64,000 bases of DNA from Chamaea fasciata (GCA_029207755.1 JARCOQ010000002.1:43355744-43419743), one strand, 5' to 3'. Positions 1 through 11,397 are shown, numbered from the stretch's first letter. The notes: a model not told the origin generated them from the sequence alone. Made by a program: numbers and translations.

Positions 1-3000
1 TGAAATTCCCAGCACTACCAGGTGTGATTTTAGAAACAACCTACCAGATCCTCAGCCAGGACCATAGTAAACGGGACAGAGTCTTGCAGGAAGAAGAAAT
101 CTCTGCTTAAGGAGATTTACGTTAAAAAACCATACATATATTGGAACGAGATCAAGGTATCATAAAATATAATGGCAAATACATATTTGATTCATCTTTC
201 CAGAGTAAAACAAGGGATGAAGATTATGTATGATTACTCTTCCAATGTCATTGATTTGCTTGAATTTATCCATTTAATGCACTGTTGAGGAACACTATAA
301 CTCCCTTTTCCCCGCCAGTAAACTGTTGCTGCATTTGTGATCAGAATCACAAAGAAACACATATTTATGGTGATGGAATTGCCAGATTTCAAGTCTCAAA
401 CCATAAATGCTACAATTTTTCACACTTTGTAGGTGCAAATATTAAAAACTGCTGAGCCTCCAAAACATTTTAAGCAGTTATTCGAAACCTTCAAGGAGGC
501 AACAAAAATCCTAGGAGTGACTCCTTGTGCTACCAGATATTGTTTTGTGTAAAATATTCAGGGTTGGTTGGAATCTAGTCCCTCTGAAAAGAGAGAAGTG
601 AAACACCAGGAACTTATAAATACGGTTAAACGATCCAGCTGCTGCTGCTGACACAGTTACATTGGCATAAAAGACATTTCTGCTGCATAGTTCATTTTGA
701 CAAATTTCTAGAGATAAGCTCTATCACTATAATCACTTATGCTACTTCAATCCACTTCAGAGTTGCATCAATTTACTGGTATTGGTCGCAAAGTTAACAG
801 TCAATACAGAACTTCTCTGGAGGTCAATCACACACAGTGACTGCAGTGACTCCAGTAAGTCCAGTAAAGGAGGGAAACTAGCCCAGAAATTTCCAAAAGC
901 ATTAATTAAAACACTGCACTTCGATGTCACCTTTTAGCAGAGTGTCTTGAGTGACTTGTAAGCATTTAACAGAGAGAACCTCCCACAGACTGTGAGGTAG
1001 GCTAGCAGTGCAAATTACTTTGCATGCCAAGAACAGGCAAAGAAACGTTTCCAGGATATTAGTTCAAATGGTCACATAAAATACATGAAAAAAGCCCCAG
1101 ACATTTTCTGTCCCTGTTCTGGTTCTGTGATGTGATCAAGCACGTGATCCTTCAGCTTCGTTTTGACAGCCAAGCAGACGATGAAGTAGGAGTTCAGAAA
1201 ACCACAGAACAATGCAGCAAATCTCAGCTAATTTGAGGAAATGTAGTCACGATAATAAAAAGGGAGAAAGGTTCAGTGGTCACCTAGCATCACATATTTA
1301 GGGGTAGCCTTTTCCAGAAAGTAAAACAGTTGATGTTAAATAGATATTTGCAACAAAACTGTTTAATTTGACATGCTGTGTCACCAGTATCAAAACTGAT
1401 TTCTTGCCAACACATTCTTCCATTTCACTGTATGTAACCAATACAAACAAGGCAATCTCCCTGGAACCAAAAAAGATTTTCTGTATTGTGAAAAAAATGA
1501 TGCTTTGGCACTGACTGGAAGACAACAATGAGGTATATATACAGTCCAAAGGACTCAAATAGTAAAAGAAATATTTGAACTGTCACTGAGATCCAGCTTC
1601 ACCCAAAATTAGGAATACTCCTCTCCTGTACATGGATAAAGGTAGGAATCTTCTTCCTCAGAGAGGCAAAAGGAGGTGGCATGCTAGTAGTCTCAAGGAA
1701 GCACCACAACCGTGGACAAGCATCTGAGCTGTTGGCTGGATGTTGGTGGCTGCCTGTGTTGGCTGTGCATGGTGTACAAAGCTGCCATATGCTGCAGGGC
1801 CCAGCCAGGGTCTCAAGCTGCTTCTCCACAGGAGGATCTCCATCTGTACCCCCGCTGCATGTGCCTCCACACGGAGGAATTCCAAAAGGGCTGCCAAGAT
1901 CTGTAAAAAGTATCCCTGCTCTCTTGTCAGCGTTGGCAAAAACAAGGTCTGCATTCCTTTGACTGTGGGCTCTTTGGAGCAGGAATAGGAAACACAAGTG
2001 CTACCATTAATATTTGTCCTCAGAATGCTGAATAATGAAGTGGAACTTGCATGATAAAAATGTTCACCTTTGCAGTACTTGAACATAACTTCTCATTTCA
2101 GGTGGGTGCCTAGCATCAGGGCTCTGCTAGGTTGGAAGGTACATGGTATTCTGTCTTCAGCAAAAATGAAATAAATGTTTGACAAAAATCAAAGCTGCAC
2201 ATGTAGCCCTCTCAAAATAGATCACAGTACTTGGAGAGGGTATCTACGCCGACATTTTGTTCAGCTGGGCAGCAGAAGGTACTCCACCACCTTGTGTAGG
2301 TTTATCACATGCCCAGTTCAGAAACCAAACAGGTATTAACTGCAGCAAAGTGTAGTAGAAATCTTGGCCAAACTCTCTCCAGGCAACCATTCCACCATTG
2401 ACAGCAGCTGCCATTAGAGGTTCCCCAGGGCTGCAATTAGGCTGGAGCACTACGTGGCTTGGTGGGACACAGCATACACAGACACAACCCATGAAAACAC
2501 ACAGCATCACCTCCCAGCTCGAAGAGACACATCATCAGGACTTTCCTCTGCACTGCTGTGCCATGGCCAGCAAAATCCCAGTGACTGCTTAGCCACAGGA
2601 CTGGACACAAGTTCAGACTTTACGACCATCCTAAATTGTCACCAGGTGGGCAGATTCACTTAGGGACACTGAAACCTGGCCAGTCATTCTAATCCTGCCA
2701 GCTTATTTAGCAGTCATCTGAAGTGCACCTCTAAAGACAAGGCAGTGAATAGATTTGAATGTCATTGTCAAGCAAAATCTGCAAGGCAGCAAGGTACCAG
2801 CTCTACTTTGGATAGAAAAACACGACAGCACTTGCTAAACCCAGGAGAAAAAACGAATTCCTGTTTTATACAGCAGGAGGAATCTGGTTATTACAGCTCG
2901 CTTGTTACAGCTAACTAGAAGGCAGAAACAAGTGCTTGGCTGTATGCAGAAGAGAGCATTTTGCACTTGATTGTATCAGACGATGAATAGCAATTTGAGA

Positions 3001-3186
3001 CATCGAACAGATTTTACAAGCGGTTTTGAAGATGGGATGAGACTCTTCTGCTATCAGTTGTATACACTTTGCACAAGGTGCTTCTTCAGGAAGCTTCTTA
3101 TATTTATCTTTCACAAAGCACGTGCGAGAGCAGCCACCAAATACCCTCATCTCTACCAAACCCTTCCTTCGCTCTCTCTAGGCACA
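1..3186. other. Non-coding DNA left of the CpG island, possibly intron 1 of the leftward gene
   Basis: I found no exon I can support here. The stretch is mostly AT-rich unique sequence with a somewhat GC-richer patch at about 1650-1960. Open frames of 132 and 142 codons occur on the minus strand of that patch, but they overlap in different frames and resemble no family I know. If the minus-strand first exon at 3834-3932 is real, this stretch is the start of its first intron. A small 9-bp tandem array (835-870) is listed separately. Confidence 0.5.
835..870. repeat. Short 9-bp tandem array, four units
   Basis: Four consecutive 9-bp units can be read: CAGTGACTG, CAGTGACTC, CAGTAAGTC, CAGTAAAGG. 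The first two differ by one base and the later two are more diverged. It is a small local slippage product with no visible function. Confidence 0.6.
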
Positions 3187-3530
3187 CATGCAGCAGATCC
3201 CCCTTCGATCCCCGGGATAACCACTCTGCAAACCTCTCCCCAGCTCTCTCTGATACCCACCGAGCAAAACCTCCAAAAATCCATCCAGCAAAACGTCCTT
3301 TAGGTCTCCCCACGAAATCCATGTAGCAAACCCTCTTATCGCTCCGGCACATCCATGCAGCAACACGCTCCGCGGCAGATAACCGGGAAATCCATGCAGC
3401 AAAGCCCTGTGACTCCACCGAACAGCATCCAGCAAACCCTTCCCGAGCTCCCCGGGACAGCTGTGCAGCGGCGTTCCTTACCTACCCCGGACATCCAGGC
3501 AGCAGCCTCCCTGTGCTCCCGGCACATGCG
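3187..3530. repeat. Degenerate minisatellite, period about 35 bp, flanking the CpG island
   Basis: A motif of the form (A)TCCATGCAGCAAA recurs in diverged copies. Its GCA(G)CAA core lies near 3191, 3226, 3263, 3286, 3324, 3358, 3397, 3431, 3466 and 3501. Most spacings are 34-39 bp, with one short step of 23 bp. Several units also carry a CCCCGGG or CCGGGA segment, and traces of it continue to about 3620. Read on the minus strand, the array gives repetitive 11-13-residue peptides, which is why long open frames appear there. I treat those as by-products of the repeat and not as a protein. The array sits directly on the downstream side of the candidate minus-strand first exon, so it would lie in that gene's first intron. 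Confidence 0.7.
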
Positions 3531-3833
3531 TGCCGGCACCCCGCCGAGGTCCCCGGGTTATCCACCCGTCAGATGCCCCTCGGCCACACTGGGCACCGCC
3601 GCACTCCCAGCTCCCCGGGGAGCCCGGGCACGAACCCTTCCCGCCGACAGCCTCGGCTCCGCCAGCGGCTCCCCCGACCCCGGCTCCGACGGCAGCGTGC
3701 AGGACCCAGGGAGATGGCGCGGCGGAGCGCGCGATGGGGCCGCGCTGACCTGCGGTGCCCGCCGCGGGAAGCTCCGGGACAGGGGCGAGGGCCGGGGGGC
3801 GCTTTCCCGTGTGGTCTCCGGGGGCGGCCTCAC

Positions 3834-3932
3834 CTTCTTACTGTCGGCGGCGGCGAAGCCCCTGCTCTCGCCGCTCACCGAGGACGAGCGGCCCGGGCCG
3901 AGGTGCTCCTGTTGCGGGGACATCACGTCCAT
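3834..3932 (-). CDS. Candidate first coding exon of an unrecognised leftward gene (5' partial gene)
   Basis: Read on the minus strand, an ATG whose complement lies at 3930-3932 opens 33 codons. The peptide begins MDVMSPQQEH and ends FAAADSKK. The frame then meets AAG|GTGAGG, a near-ideal vertebrate splice donor (GT complement at 3832-3833), so the exon would end in phase 0. The peptide is rich in Ser, Gly and Arg, has no signal peptide or membrane segment, and looks like a disordered N-terminus. The start context is not strong (T at -3, G at +4). The frame stays open upstream to about 4136, so an earlier start or a non-ATG start is not excluded. I do not recognise the protein. The remaining exons would lie left of position 1 or be unrecognised in 1-3186. 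The support is the donor, the CpG island and the ATG; no homology was tested. Confidence 0.5.
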
Positions 3933-4013
3933 ACAGCCCCGCGCCGCCGCGCTCCCGCCGCGGCGACACCCGCGCCGCCGCCCGCACCATGGACAGGGCG
4001 CGCCGCGCCGCGC

Positions 4014-4070
4014 CACGCCCCCCGCGCGCGGGACACGCCCCCGCGGGACACGCCCTCGGAGGCCACGCCC
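4014..4070. promoter_or_regulatory. Cluster of four CACGCCC boxes
   Basis: CACGCCC occurs at 4014-4020, 4034-4040, 4049-4055 and 4064-4070, with start-to-start spacings of 20, 15 and 15 bp. On the minus strand they read GGGCGTG. KLF/Sp zinc-finger factors are known to bind such GC/GT boxes. The cluster lies between the two candidate start codons, just upstream of the minus-strand exon, so it could serve either direction. The regular 15-bp step suggests a local tandem duplication of a GGACACGCCCCCGC-like unit. Confidence 0.55.
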
Positions 4071-4129
4071 CCCTCGGCCGCCCCGGGCCCCTCTCTGTAC
4101 GGGGGGGTCTGGCAGCGGGAGGGCGGCTG

Positions 4130-4141
4130 CGCGCATGCGCG
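4130..4141. promoter_or_regulatory. NRF1 consensus site
   Basis: CGCGCATGCGCG is a perfect palindrome and matches the NRF1 consensus YGCGCAYGCGCR. NRF1 sites are typical of CpG-island promoters of nuclear-encoded mitochondrial and housekeeping genes and are often found at bidirectional promoters. It lies about 200 bp upstream of the minus-strand start codon and 395 bp upstream of the plus-strand one. Confidence 0.7.
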
Positions 4142-4202
4142 GCCTCCGGGGGGCGCGGGGGTACGGCGAGGGCGGTGGGCGGCGGTGCGCGCGCTCGCGG
4201 CC

Positions 4203-4214
4203 CGCGCCTGCGCG
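4203..4214. promoter_or_regulatory. Second NRF1-like site
   Basis: CGCGCCTGCGCG matches the NRF1 motif with C in place of A at the variable centre. It lies 73 bp from the first site. Paired NRF1 motifs strengthen the case for NRF1 control of this promoter, but binding is inferred. Confidence 0.55.
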
Positions 4215-4264
4215 CGCTGCGGAGTCGGGGGCCGCGGGGTCCCGGGGATGTCGCGGGTGTGCCC

Positions 4265-4274
4265 GGGGCGGGGC
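4265..4274 (+). promoter_or_regulatory. Sp1-type GC box
   Basis: GGGGCGGGGC is a full GC box of the kind bound by Sp1/Sp3. It lies on the plus-gene side of the island, about 260 bp upstream of the candidate plus-strand start codon, where a core promoter or 5' untranslated region would be expected. Confidence 0.5.
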
Positions 4275-4535
4275 GCTGCGGGACGCGTTGGGGGGTTACG
4301 GTGCTGCGGTGCCTGTTGCAGGGTCAGAGCACTGGGGGGCTGCTGTAGGATCCCAGCAGTGGGGCGGGTGTTGCACTGCGCCAGAACTGTGGTACCCCGT
4401 ATGTCCCTGCAGCAGCCAGTTCAGCACGAGGCATGGTTCTCCCCAGATCCCCCCTCGCGGGAGGGTCTCTCTCTGAGGAGCAAGCCGTGGGTTGGGCGCA
4501 GGTGTGGGGGTCCCTAGGGCAGAGGAGAAGCGACC

Positions 4536-4665
4536 ATGGCACCACAGGCTTCCAGTGCACTGGGGGAGGCCGGGGATCCCATCGTGCTCCAGAAAACCGT
4601 GAGCAATAAGGAGGAGGAACCACTAGTTCCCCTAATGGATGGTGTTGGCTCAAGAACAAATGGTT
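4536..4665 (+). CDS. Candidate first coding exon of an unrecognised rightward gene (5' partial gene)
   Basis: The ATG at 4536 has a good Kozak context (GCGACCATGG). An in-frame TAG at 4515-4517 lies seven codons upstream, so this is the first possible start in its frame. The frame encodes 43 residues plus one base. The peptide begins MAPQASSALGEAGD and contains KEEEPLVPLMDG. It then meets GGTT|GTAAGTAGG, with the donor GT at 4666-4667 and phase 1. Without splicing, the frame stops at the TAG right after the donor. Codon use looks protein-like. The peptide is acidic and probably disordered, and an acidic EEEPL-type stretch can precede the first helix of a membrane protein, but that is a guess. 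I do not recognise the gene. It is divergent from the 3834-3932 exon and shares its CpG island. The 5' untranslated region would lie within about 4140-4535. Confidence 0.5.
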
Positions 4666-7600
4666 GTAAGTAGGCTATAAATAAATCTCAGCTGGAGAAA
4701 GGAAGAAAGTGTAATGATCGTACTGATCCTAAGAGGAAGAGGTTGTGGAGGATCCCTGCCAGCCAGGAGCAGAAGGTGCAGCTCTCTGGTGGTGATTTGA
4801 TACAGCTGTTATGTTGGTACATTATTGTATACCCTCATTAAACGTGGTGTCTTCAACAGTGAGGGGCTACTCCTGATCACCCAGGAGGTTCTAACTCTTC
4901 CTACACTTTGAGAGGGATATTTTTATCTCCAGCCTTTCTAGCTGTTACAGACTCTACATGCATTTTCTCCCACGTTGATCATAAAAAGTAAAAAGAGAAA
5001 GATGCTACCATCTCATGTGCAGCTTTTCCAAAACCACCACTTTCCTTCTGCATGAAGAGTTTTTACATCCCTGTGGTGAATTGGATTGGGAATAGATTCA
5101 GCTTTAACAAGGTTACTTTTCATCTGGAGAACCCAAGCTGGTTCTCCTCCTGGAAGCAAAAATGGATGTGCTGCTTCCGCGGCTTGGTGGCCGTGGCTCT
5201 TGCCATAAAGACTAAAATAGTAGTAAATGATGAATTTGGTTCCATGTTGTGTAGCTACCCTGGATGCATTATTTAGGTTCAGCATGTCCATGTAAAAGTG
5301 CTTCAGTGATTCTTTGTTGAGATTGATGTGGGCATCTGCCCTCTTGTTCCCTCATTTTTGCAAGTTAGTGGAATAATGTAAGTAAGAAGAGATGAAATAT
5401 TTAAGTCTGGAATGCAGTATGAGTTCTTCTGCCTCCTCCAAAGCCCTGAGATTTTGTGGATCTGACCTGACTTTTTCACCCTAATGTACGACTGACCAAT
5501 AAAAAGAAAATCATAGATATCTGTGACCACCAGGAAATTGCTCTTGGATGACACTGTGTCTGATTTCAGAAAGCCCAGCAGGCTGCCCCTGGTATCTTTG
5601 GGAAAGCAGTGGATGGTTAGGGCAGAGGTTTGTCTGTAGTGCGTGTGTTAATGTGTCATGAGTTGCACCATTTCCCCTTCGTCGCCTGTGTAAGGTCTTT
5701 CAGCTGAAGTGTGAAACCTTGAAATGATGCATTCTTGGTGTCTGTACTAATTTACAGACAGATGGCCATTCATCACTTAGGCAAAATAGTATATAAAAAA
5801 GCCTTCTGAATTTTTAAAGCATGAGTCTCTGAAAACCATGATGTCAGCTGATTTCTGCACATCTGGGCCTTGGTGCGGGCCAGGCGTCAGGCCAGCTGTG
5901 AGTGCCCGTCCCCACAGGCAGTGCAGACCTTTTGCTGGTGCTCTTACAGCTTCTCCCTGCCTTCCACTCCCATCCCTTTGGTCATGTCCCTGTTTCTTGT
6001 CCTTCATCCTCTTCCACCACGCCAGTCCTGTGAGCGGTTGGCAGCAAGGAGGGAACAAGCAGGGTCATAGGCTTCCCCTGGCACAGCACCCGGCTCTATA
6101 ACATGGGGATGAGCATTCAACCCAGCCGGATGCCATCCCCAGGCAGGTCTTCGAATTTCTGTGGGAGGGCTAAGAAAAGATTTATCAGGGTAGAAAAGAA
6201 ACGGTGCAAAATGCCTATTCAAAGCACAGAATATATTTAGCAATTTGACAGCCTCCTTTCCAAAAACATTTGCAAGTGATATTCTCAGTGACATTTTGGA
6301 AACGGGTCTGTATGTATATGTTTATATGAAAAGGAAATGTTGCATAAGATTTCTGAAATGCTTGCACGTGCATAGAGGTATTCTTTTACCTACTACCATG
6401 AGCGCATTTCCTACACTCTTCATTGAATTCTGACCCTTTCACCTACTCACAGATGCAAATAGATCAAAATCTTGTTGTTTTGTGATCAAGATGGAGAAGC
6501 TTTCTTCTCTTTGAAGCACAAGTATGTTTACATATGCAAACATACTGCCAACATGTTTTTGTTAGCTTCAGTTCTTCTCTGGAGTCAACGTTTCCATACC
6601 TTTCCTTAACCTCCTCTGCCAGAAAAGTGGACAGGAAGTTTGGCATAGGAGGTGTGAAGTGGCAGGAGTGACTGGGAGGGAGCAGGGTTTTACAAGCATC
6701 CCTTCCCCTTGCTGGAGCACAAATGACCAGGAGGAAGCATGCAGAGTACAGAAGCAATCTACAGGCAGCCTGGAGCACCTTGCCTGATGTGACGCGAGCA
6801 GCAAGTGGGTGTCGTGTCTTACCGTGATTAGTCTCAAAGGGTAAAAATAAATGAACCTGCTAAGAACTGCCGAAAATGGGAAACGGGAGAAATAGGGTTT
6901 CCCTAAAGACTGTTCAGAGTTTGACCAACAGTTTCTTTCTGGCAGATCAGGACTTTGTTGGTTTTCATTTGGATTTTGAGAGAATCTTGAAAATTGGGGG
7001 TGTGATCAAGGCTGTGAACAGGATGCAATTGCAGCCTGTGCAGAATTCCCAGAACTGTCTCTGCTTGATGGTTAAACTGCCTCTGTGCAGAGATTCCCAG
7101 TAGGAAAATCACCAGCTCTTTCTCAGAGTTTGTCCAAGGATAAAGAAAATCCCAGATGGGCTGGTGTGGGGCCAGGCATGAGGACAGGGCTGTTGCTGCC
7201 TAAGCCACCCCAGTCCCTGCCACCCCATAGCACAAAGCAGGCACGCTGTGACATTGCCCAGGCTATGGGGCACCTACCGTGTGCTGCTTCTCATGCTATC
7301 AGGGTTTTAGCATCAGCCTGGGTATTTCTGACCTGTGTTGGTATGAGCAATGAAAGGACAAGGTGTACAATTGCACCAGATCATCCTTAAACTGCACCAA
7401 TATCACCACCGGCTAAAATCCTGCTTGAGTCCTACCCCCCTCAAAAAAGACATAGAAGGCTCAGAAAATAACATGCATGTTCATAGAAAGATTTTCTTTC
7501 TGTTGCCTTGACCACGGTGTGGTGTGAAGAAACATGCCAGAGAGACAGGGGGAGAACTGGGACAGAGAAATATATGGGTGTTGTAGGAAAATCACTTTTG

Positions 7601-10600
7601 TACACAAGACGGGAGAATTATTCATGGGCAAACCCATCCAGGTGGAAATATGACCCCTATAAATCTGCCACATCAGAGGAACCCAGAGTGAACTGTTAGC
7701 AAATGCAAGATACACAGGCTGCTGCTACCTCTGGGTTTTATGAGCTTTCCAAGCACATTAGCACTAGCAGACATCCAAGAAAAATTTGGTATCTGAGGAA
7801 CTGTGTGAGGCTATAAATGAATGAACAGTACTTAACCTGCACTAAAAACCCATGGTTCTGTCAAATCTGCCCCAAAAGGGCACAGTTGCCTGAACACTAA
7901 TTTTATGAATCTCACAAGTGCCCCATGCAATTAAAGACATGAAGTTGATCTGAATTGGAAACTCCAGGGGCAGTTGTATTTCACTGAGATCTGATGCAAT
8001 GACTTTCTGTTTTAATATCCCAGTACCTAGAATCTTGTGCTGCTCGTGCACTGTGAACAGCTAAAAATAAGACCATATCCTGGACAGATTGGAGATACTC
8101 AGATGAAGAAAAGCTGAGCTGAAATGAAAGCTTGGAGAAGGAAACAGGATGAATGGAATGAACTCAGCACAGGAGCTGTTAGGGGCAGGTATTTACCCTA
8201 CAGTGTGAATCCTTTGTTGCTCATCTTCATGGTGTTTACTGCTGCTCCTTTCCCAGTCGGTTGTGGTAAGCTGAGAGCATCCTCTCTGCTCTGGTGTCAA
8301 AGGGTTTGGGTAGAAGGTGGCCCAGGTACGAAGTCCTGCCTTTCTGTTTTGATAGCAAATTGCTAATAAAACTGCTAAATGCTATGCGAGTAACCGCTAA
8401 GTGGAATTCATTAACATCCTGGGATTCAGGTCACAGCAGTTATTAATGTTTTGTGCAGATAGTATCACATTAACAGGAAGCACCCCATTCTGTCCCTTCC
8501 CAAGCAATAAAGTTTGCAGGGCCTTTTGTGCCAGATGCTCTGCCTCAGAGGCTCCTTAAGGGCTGGGAAACACCTCACTTGGGCTGTTCTGCCAAAGCTT
8601 GTCAAATAAACAGAGAGCTACTCTCTCTCGCTACCCCAGAAATACAGGTGGTGCCATGTGAATGTGGAGTCCAAGTTTGCAGCACATGGCATGTTTCCAG
8701 CAGCAGGGATGAGTGTGCACACTGAATGGGGAGCCCAGCTGACAGCTCAGCTGTAGAAACAGGCACAGTGCAGTACACGGAGAGTCTGAGCGCTGGGTGC
8801 TCCACACGGGATCACCACTGTGGCCGTCTAGAGCCATCCTCCCATGGCTACACCTGCTGCCCAGATACAAGGGAAGACTTTTATGTTCCAGCCTTCTGGA
8901 TGAACCAGCCAATGATTCTACCAATTCTTAATATCCCCTTCAGCCTTATTACATATGCTCTGTGAAATTCAGTCCAGCACATCAAAGGGAAGTTTGCCTT
9001 TGAAGGGCTGCATGCTTCCTGCATGCAAACATTGCTCTGATTTAATTAAGTTTGATTTTTTTAATCAGTGCAGTTAAACCAGTACTATGCTTGTGAGCAA
9101 ATATGGCTGGCATAAGTATCTCAATGTGTGTATGGCCCAATATCAACGCCTCCCAGAAGCAAGTGACATTTGGATTTTCCTACCATGCACATTTTCCCTG
9201 TTTTTCCTATATCTTCCTTCTCATTTTTATGCCTTACTTCTTTCGTTCACGTTCAAACACTCATAAGATTGTTTATTTTTGTTTTCTCTGCACTGAAGAT
9301 TTTCTTACTGTCGTTGTCCAGAGTTCAGTCGTTCAATTGCAAATTGCGAGGTAAAGTTTAAAGTCAGTAACGGGATATTCATTCACAAGGACATCACAGA
9401 GGAGCTAAGTATTACACATGAAAGGATAGCATTTCATTTAAAATAAAGCCTAATCTCTTCCCTTTGTGTGAAACATTTCCAAACATAATCTGAGCACTTG
9501 TGCCTGGAGCAGTTTAACTTTGCTCTCAGGTAGGTGGGTTGTGGGTGGGAACACACAGAACTGAAACTGCAGCTTAATCCTGAGTATGAAAGGTCGGTGC
9601 CATTAAGACAAAGGAAGCTGACCTTAGGAAACATCTACTAAGTGTTCGAATATGTGCAGAGCACACATCTCTTCAGTGTAAGCTTGAATCTTATTGGATC
9701 TCAATGTACACATCACAGTACCCGAGCCCTGGAAAACCCAGGGTCCTCAGCACCCACTGTGATACTCAGCATCAGGGTTTGTTTCTATTCATATTCAACA
9801 TGTTCTTGAGAAAGGCATTCTATCACCTAAACTTTGGTGGGGGAGGGTATTTTCAGATTCTGGTCCCAAAATTACAGTTGAGAAACAGGGTTATCAGCAT
9901 ACAGATCATAAATAACCTGAACTATTTTTTGTGTTACAGCCAGGTGTTGCCAACAGACTCCCTGGAGCTCCACAAAACCCTGGCCACATAGATAGCCAAA
10001 TCCCCACTTCAGTGGTTTGAGGCACAGAGTGATAAATTAGGTAACATGAGTCAGGTTGGCATACAAGGGACTGGTGAGAATTATACATTCATAACAGAAA
10101 CGTTTATAGTAACCAGAATGGGAAGTCATTGAGGTTGAACTGAGAATAGGGCATCTTTGTTTTATGGCTGATGGGACTTAAATTTATTGCAAGCAGAAAG
10201 TGGACTGTTGACATTGGCTCTTTAGGAAACATGAAGGAAGCTCCTATGAACAGGGGACCCTTTCGAGTGTAACATACACTCATCCATAAAAGTTGTCACA
10301 TTATCTTCCTTGCTCTGTATCCATTTCAGGCATCACTTTCTCTGTCTCTCTAATTCACAAACCAGACAGTTTTTACTGTGAGTGTGTTTAAGAACCCTGA
10401 GGGCAGTATTTTTTGTCAGTTTGTGTTTTGAACATGCTGGTGGATTGTATTGTACTTCTGATCTCACCCTGGATTTACTATTTTCCATTCACCATAGAGG
10501 ACTCCCTTTTCCTAATAGCTGGTGAGACTGTCACATTGTGAATGACAGACATTTAAAAAAATGATGGACAAGATTTTTAGTTGTTCTTTCGTAACACACT

Positions 10601-10890
10601 GCAAAATTTTTCACTGCAAGACTAGGGATGCTTTCAGAAGTGATTCAGATGAATAAAAAATGAACTAGACATCCTCCCACTCACTTGGGATCCAAAAGGA
10701 AACAGCTCTATTTTTCTTAAAGAATGTTGAATTACTCCATATAACTTGATGTACATATCTTCAGCCTCTGTAAGCCAAGGTGGGAGCCCAGACTTCACTG
10801 CATTCCATTGAGCAGGGTCTTGGCTTTCCTGCCTGTCTCAGCTGAACAGCACCCCCAGCATTTTAGAGATTAAATGGTCTGTTACACGAG
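4666..10890. other. Non-coding DNA, candidate intron 1 of the rightward gene
   Basis: AT-rich sequence with no exon or repeat that I can name. Open frames are at most about 104 codons and unconvincing. If the plus-strand exon is real, its first intron starts here with GTAAGT. I saw no second exon with a pyrimidine-rich acceptor, a sensible frame and a donor. Confidence 0.5.
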
Positions 10891-11110
10891 TGTGGTGGGG
10901 TGACCCTGGTTGGATGCTAAGTGCTTACAAAGCTTTACTCTTCTCTGTTGCTGATGGGCTCATCCTTGGCCAGTGGTGGGTCTGTCTTGGAGTCCGGCTG
11001 TCATTGGTTCCATTGGAAGTGGGGGAAGCTTCTGGCAGCTTCTCACAGAGGCCACCCCTGTAGCCTCCACACACATGCTACCAAAACCTTGCCACAGAAA
11101 CAAAATACCA
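10891..11110 (+). mobile_element. Avian retroviral LTR fragment, likely solo and shortened
   Basis: The segment starts TGTGGTGGGGTGACCCTGG and ends near CTACCAAAACCTTGCC followed by AAAATACCA. Both ends, and the central part around GGGGGAAGCTTCTGGCAGC, resemble an LTR family that I remember as common in bird genomes (class ERVL as I recall). It has the TG...CA ends of an LTR. No internal retroviral genes follow, so it is a solo or truncated LTR. I see no clear target-site duplication (ACGAG before, TGAAG after). The family name should come from a repeat library. Confidence 0.5.
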
Positions 11111-11397
11111 TGAAGGCTGAAAATTCTGGATCCTCTGTCTGATGTGGATGATGAGGACTGCCGACCTTCAAATGGAGTTTGGCTTTTACTGCAGTGTGAG
11201 AGGGTGTAATCTCTAGAGAGGGGAGGCCAGCAGGGGCAAGGCAGAGGAATGCTCAAAGCCTCTACCAGGCTTCTACCACAGTCACTCTGCCTCACAACTG
11301 CTTCTTAGAGCATTCTAATGTTTTAGGGAAAAAACAACAGCTTGGGAGTGTATCCAAGCTGTTCCTGAGTCCAACACAGTAATTGTAAGAAGCAGAC
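11111..11397. other. Unassigned spacer between LTR fragment and old CR1 fragment
   Basis: No gene or named repeat is visible. The left part could be further degraded retroelement sequence, but I cannot support that. Confidence 0.4.

Larger units (their letters stand above)
3440..4360. promoter_or_regulatory. CpG island, likely bidirectional promoter
   Basis: This is the only long stretch in the window that is very rich in G+C and in undepleted CpG dinucleotides; the flanks are AT-rich and CpG-poor. In birds, islands of this kind usually mark housekeeping or developmental promoters. Candidate first coding exons point away from it on both strands (3834-3932 minus, 4536-4665 plus). It carries four CACGCCC boxes, two NRF1-type palindromes and an Sp1-type GC box. 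No TATA box stands out, which fits a dispersed-start CpG promoter. Long open frames across it on both strands follow from the scarcity of stop codons in GC-rich DNA. The exact transcription starts cannot be read from sequence. Confidence 0.8.

Noticed and set aside
3355..4517. Plus-strand open frames of 373 and 334 codons, and 192 codons on the minus strand
   Set aside because: They lie in the CpG island and the minisatellite, where stop codons are rare. The peptides are compositionally biased (Arg/Pro/Ala/Gly), overlap in several frames at once, and cross the probable promoter. Only the two short segments ending at good splice donors were kept.
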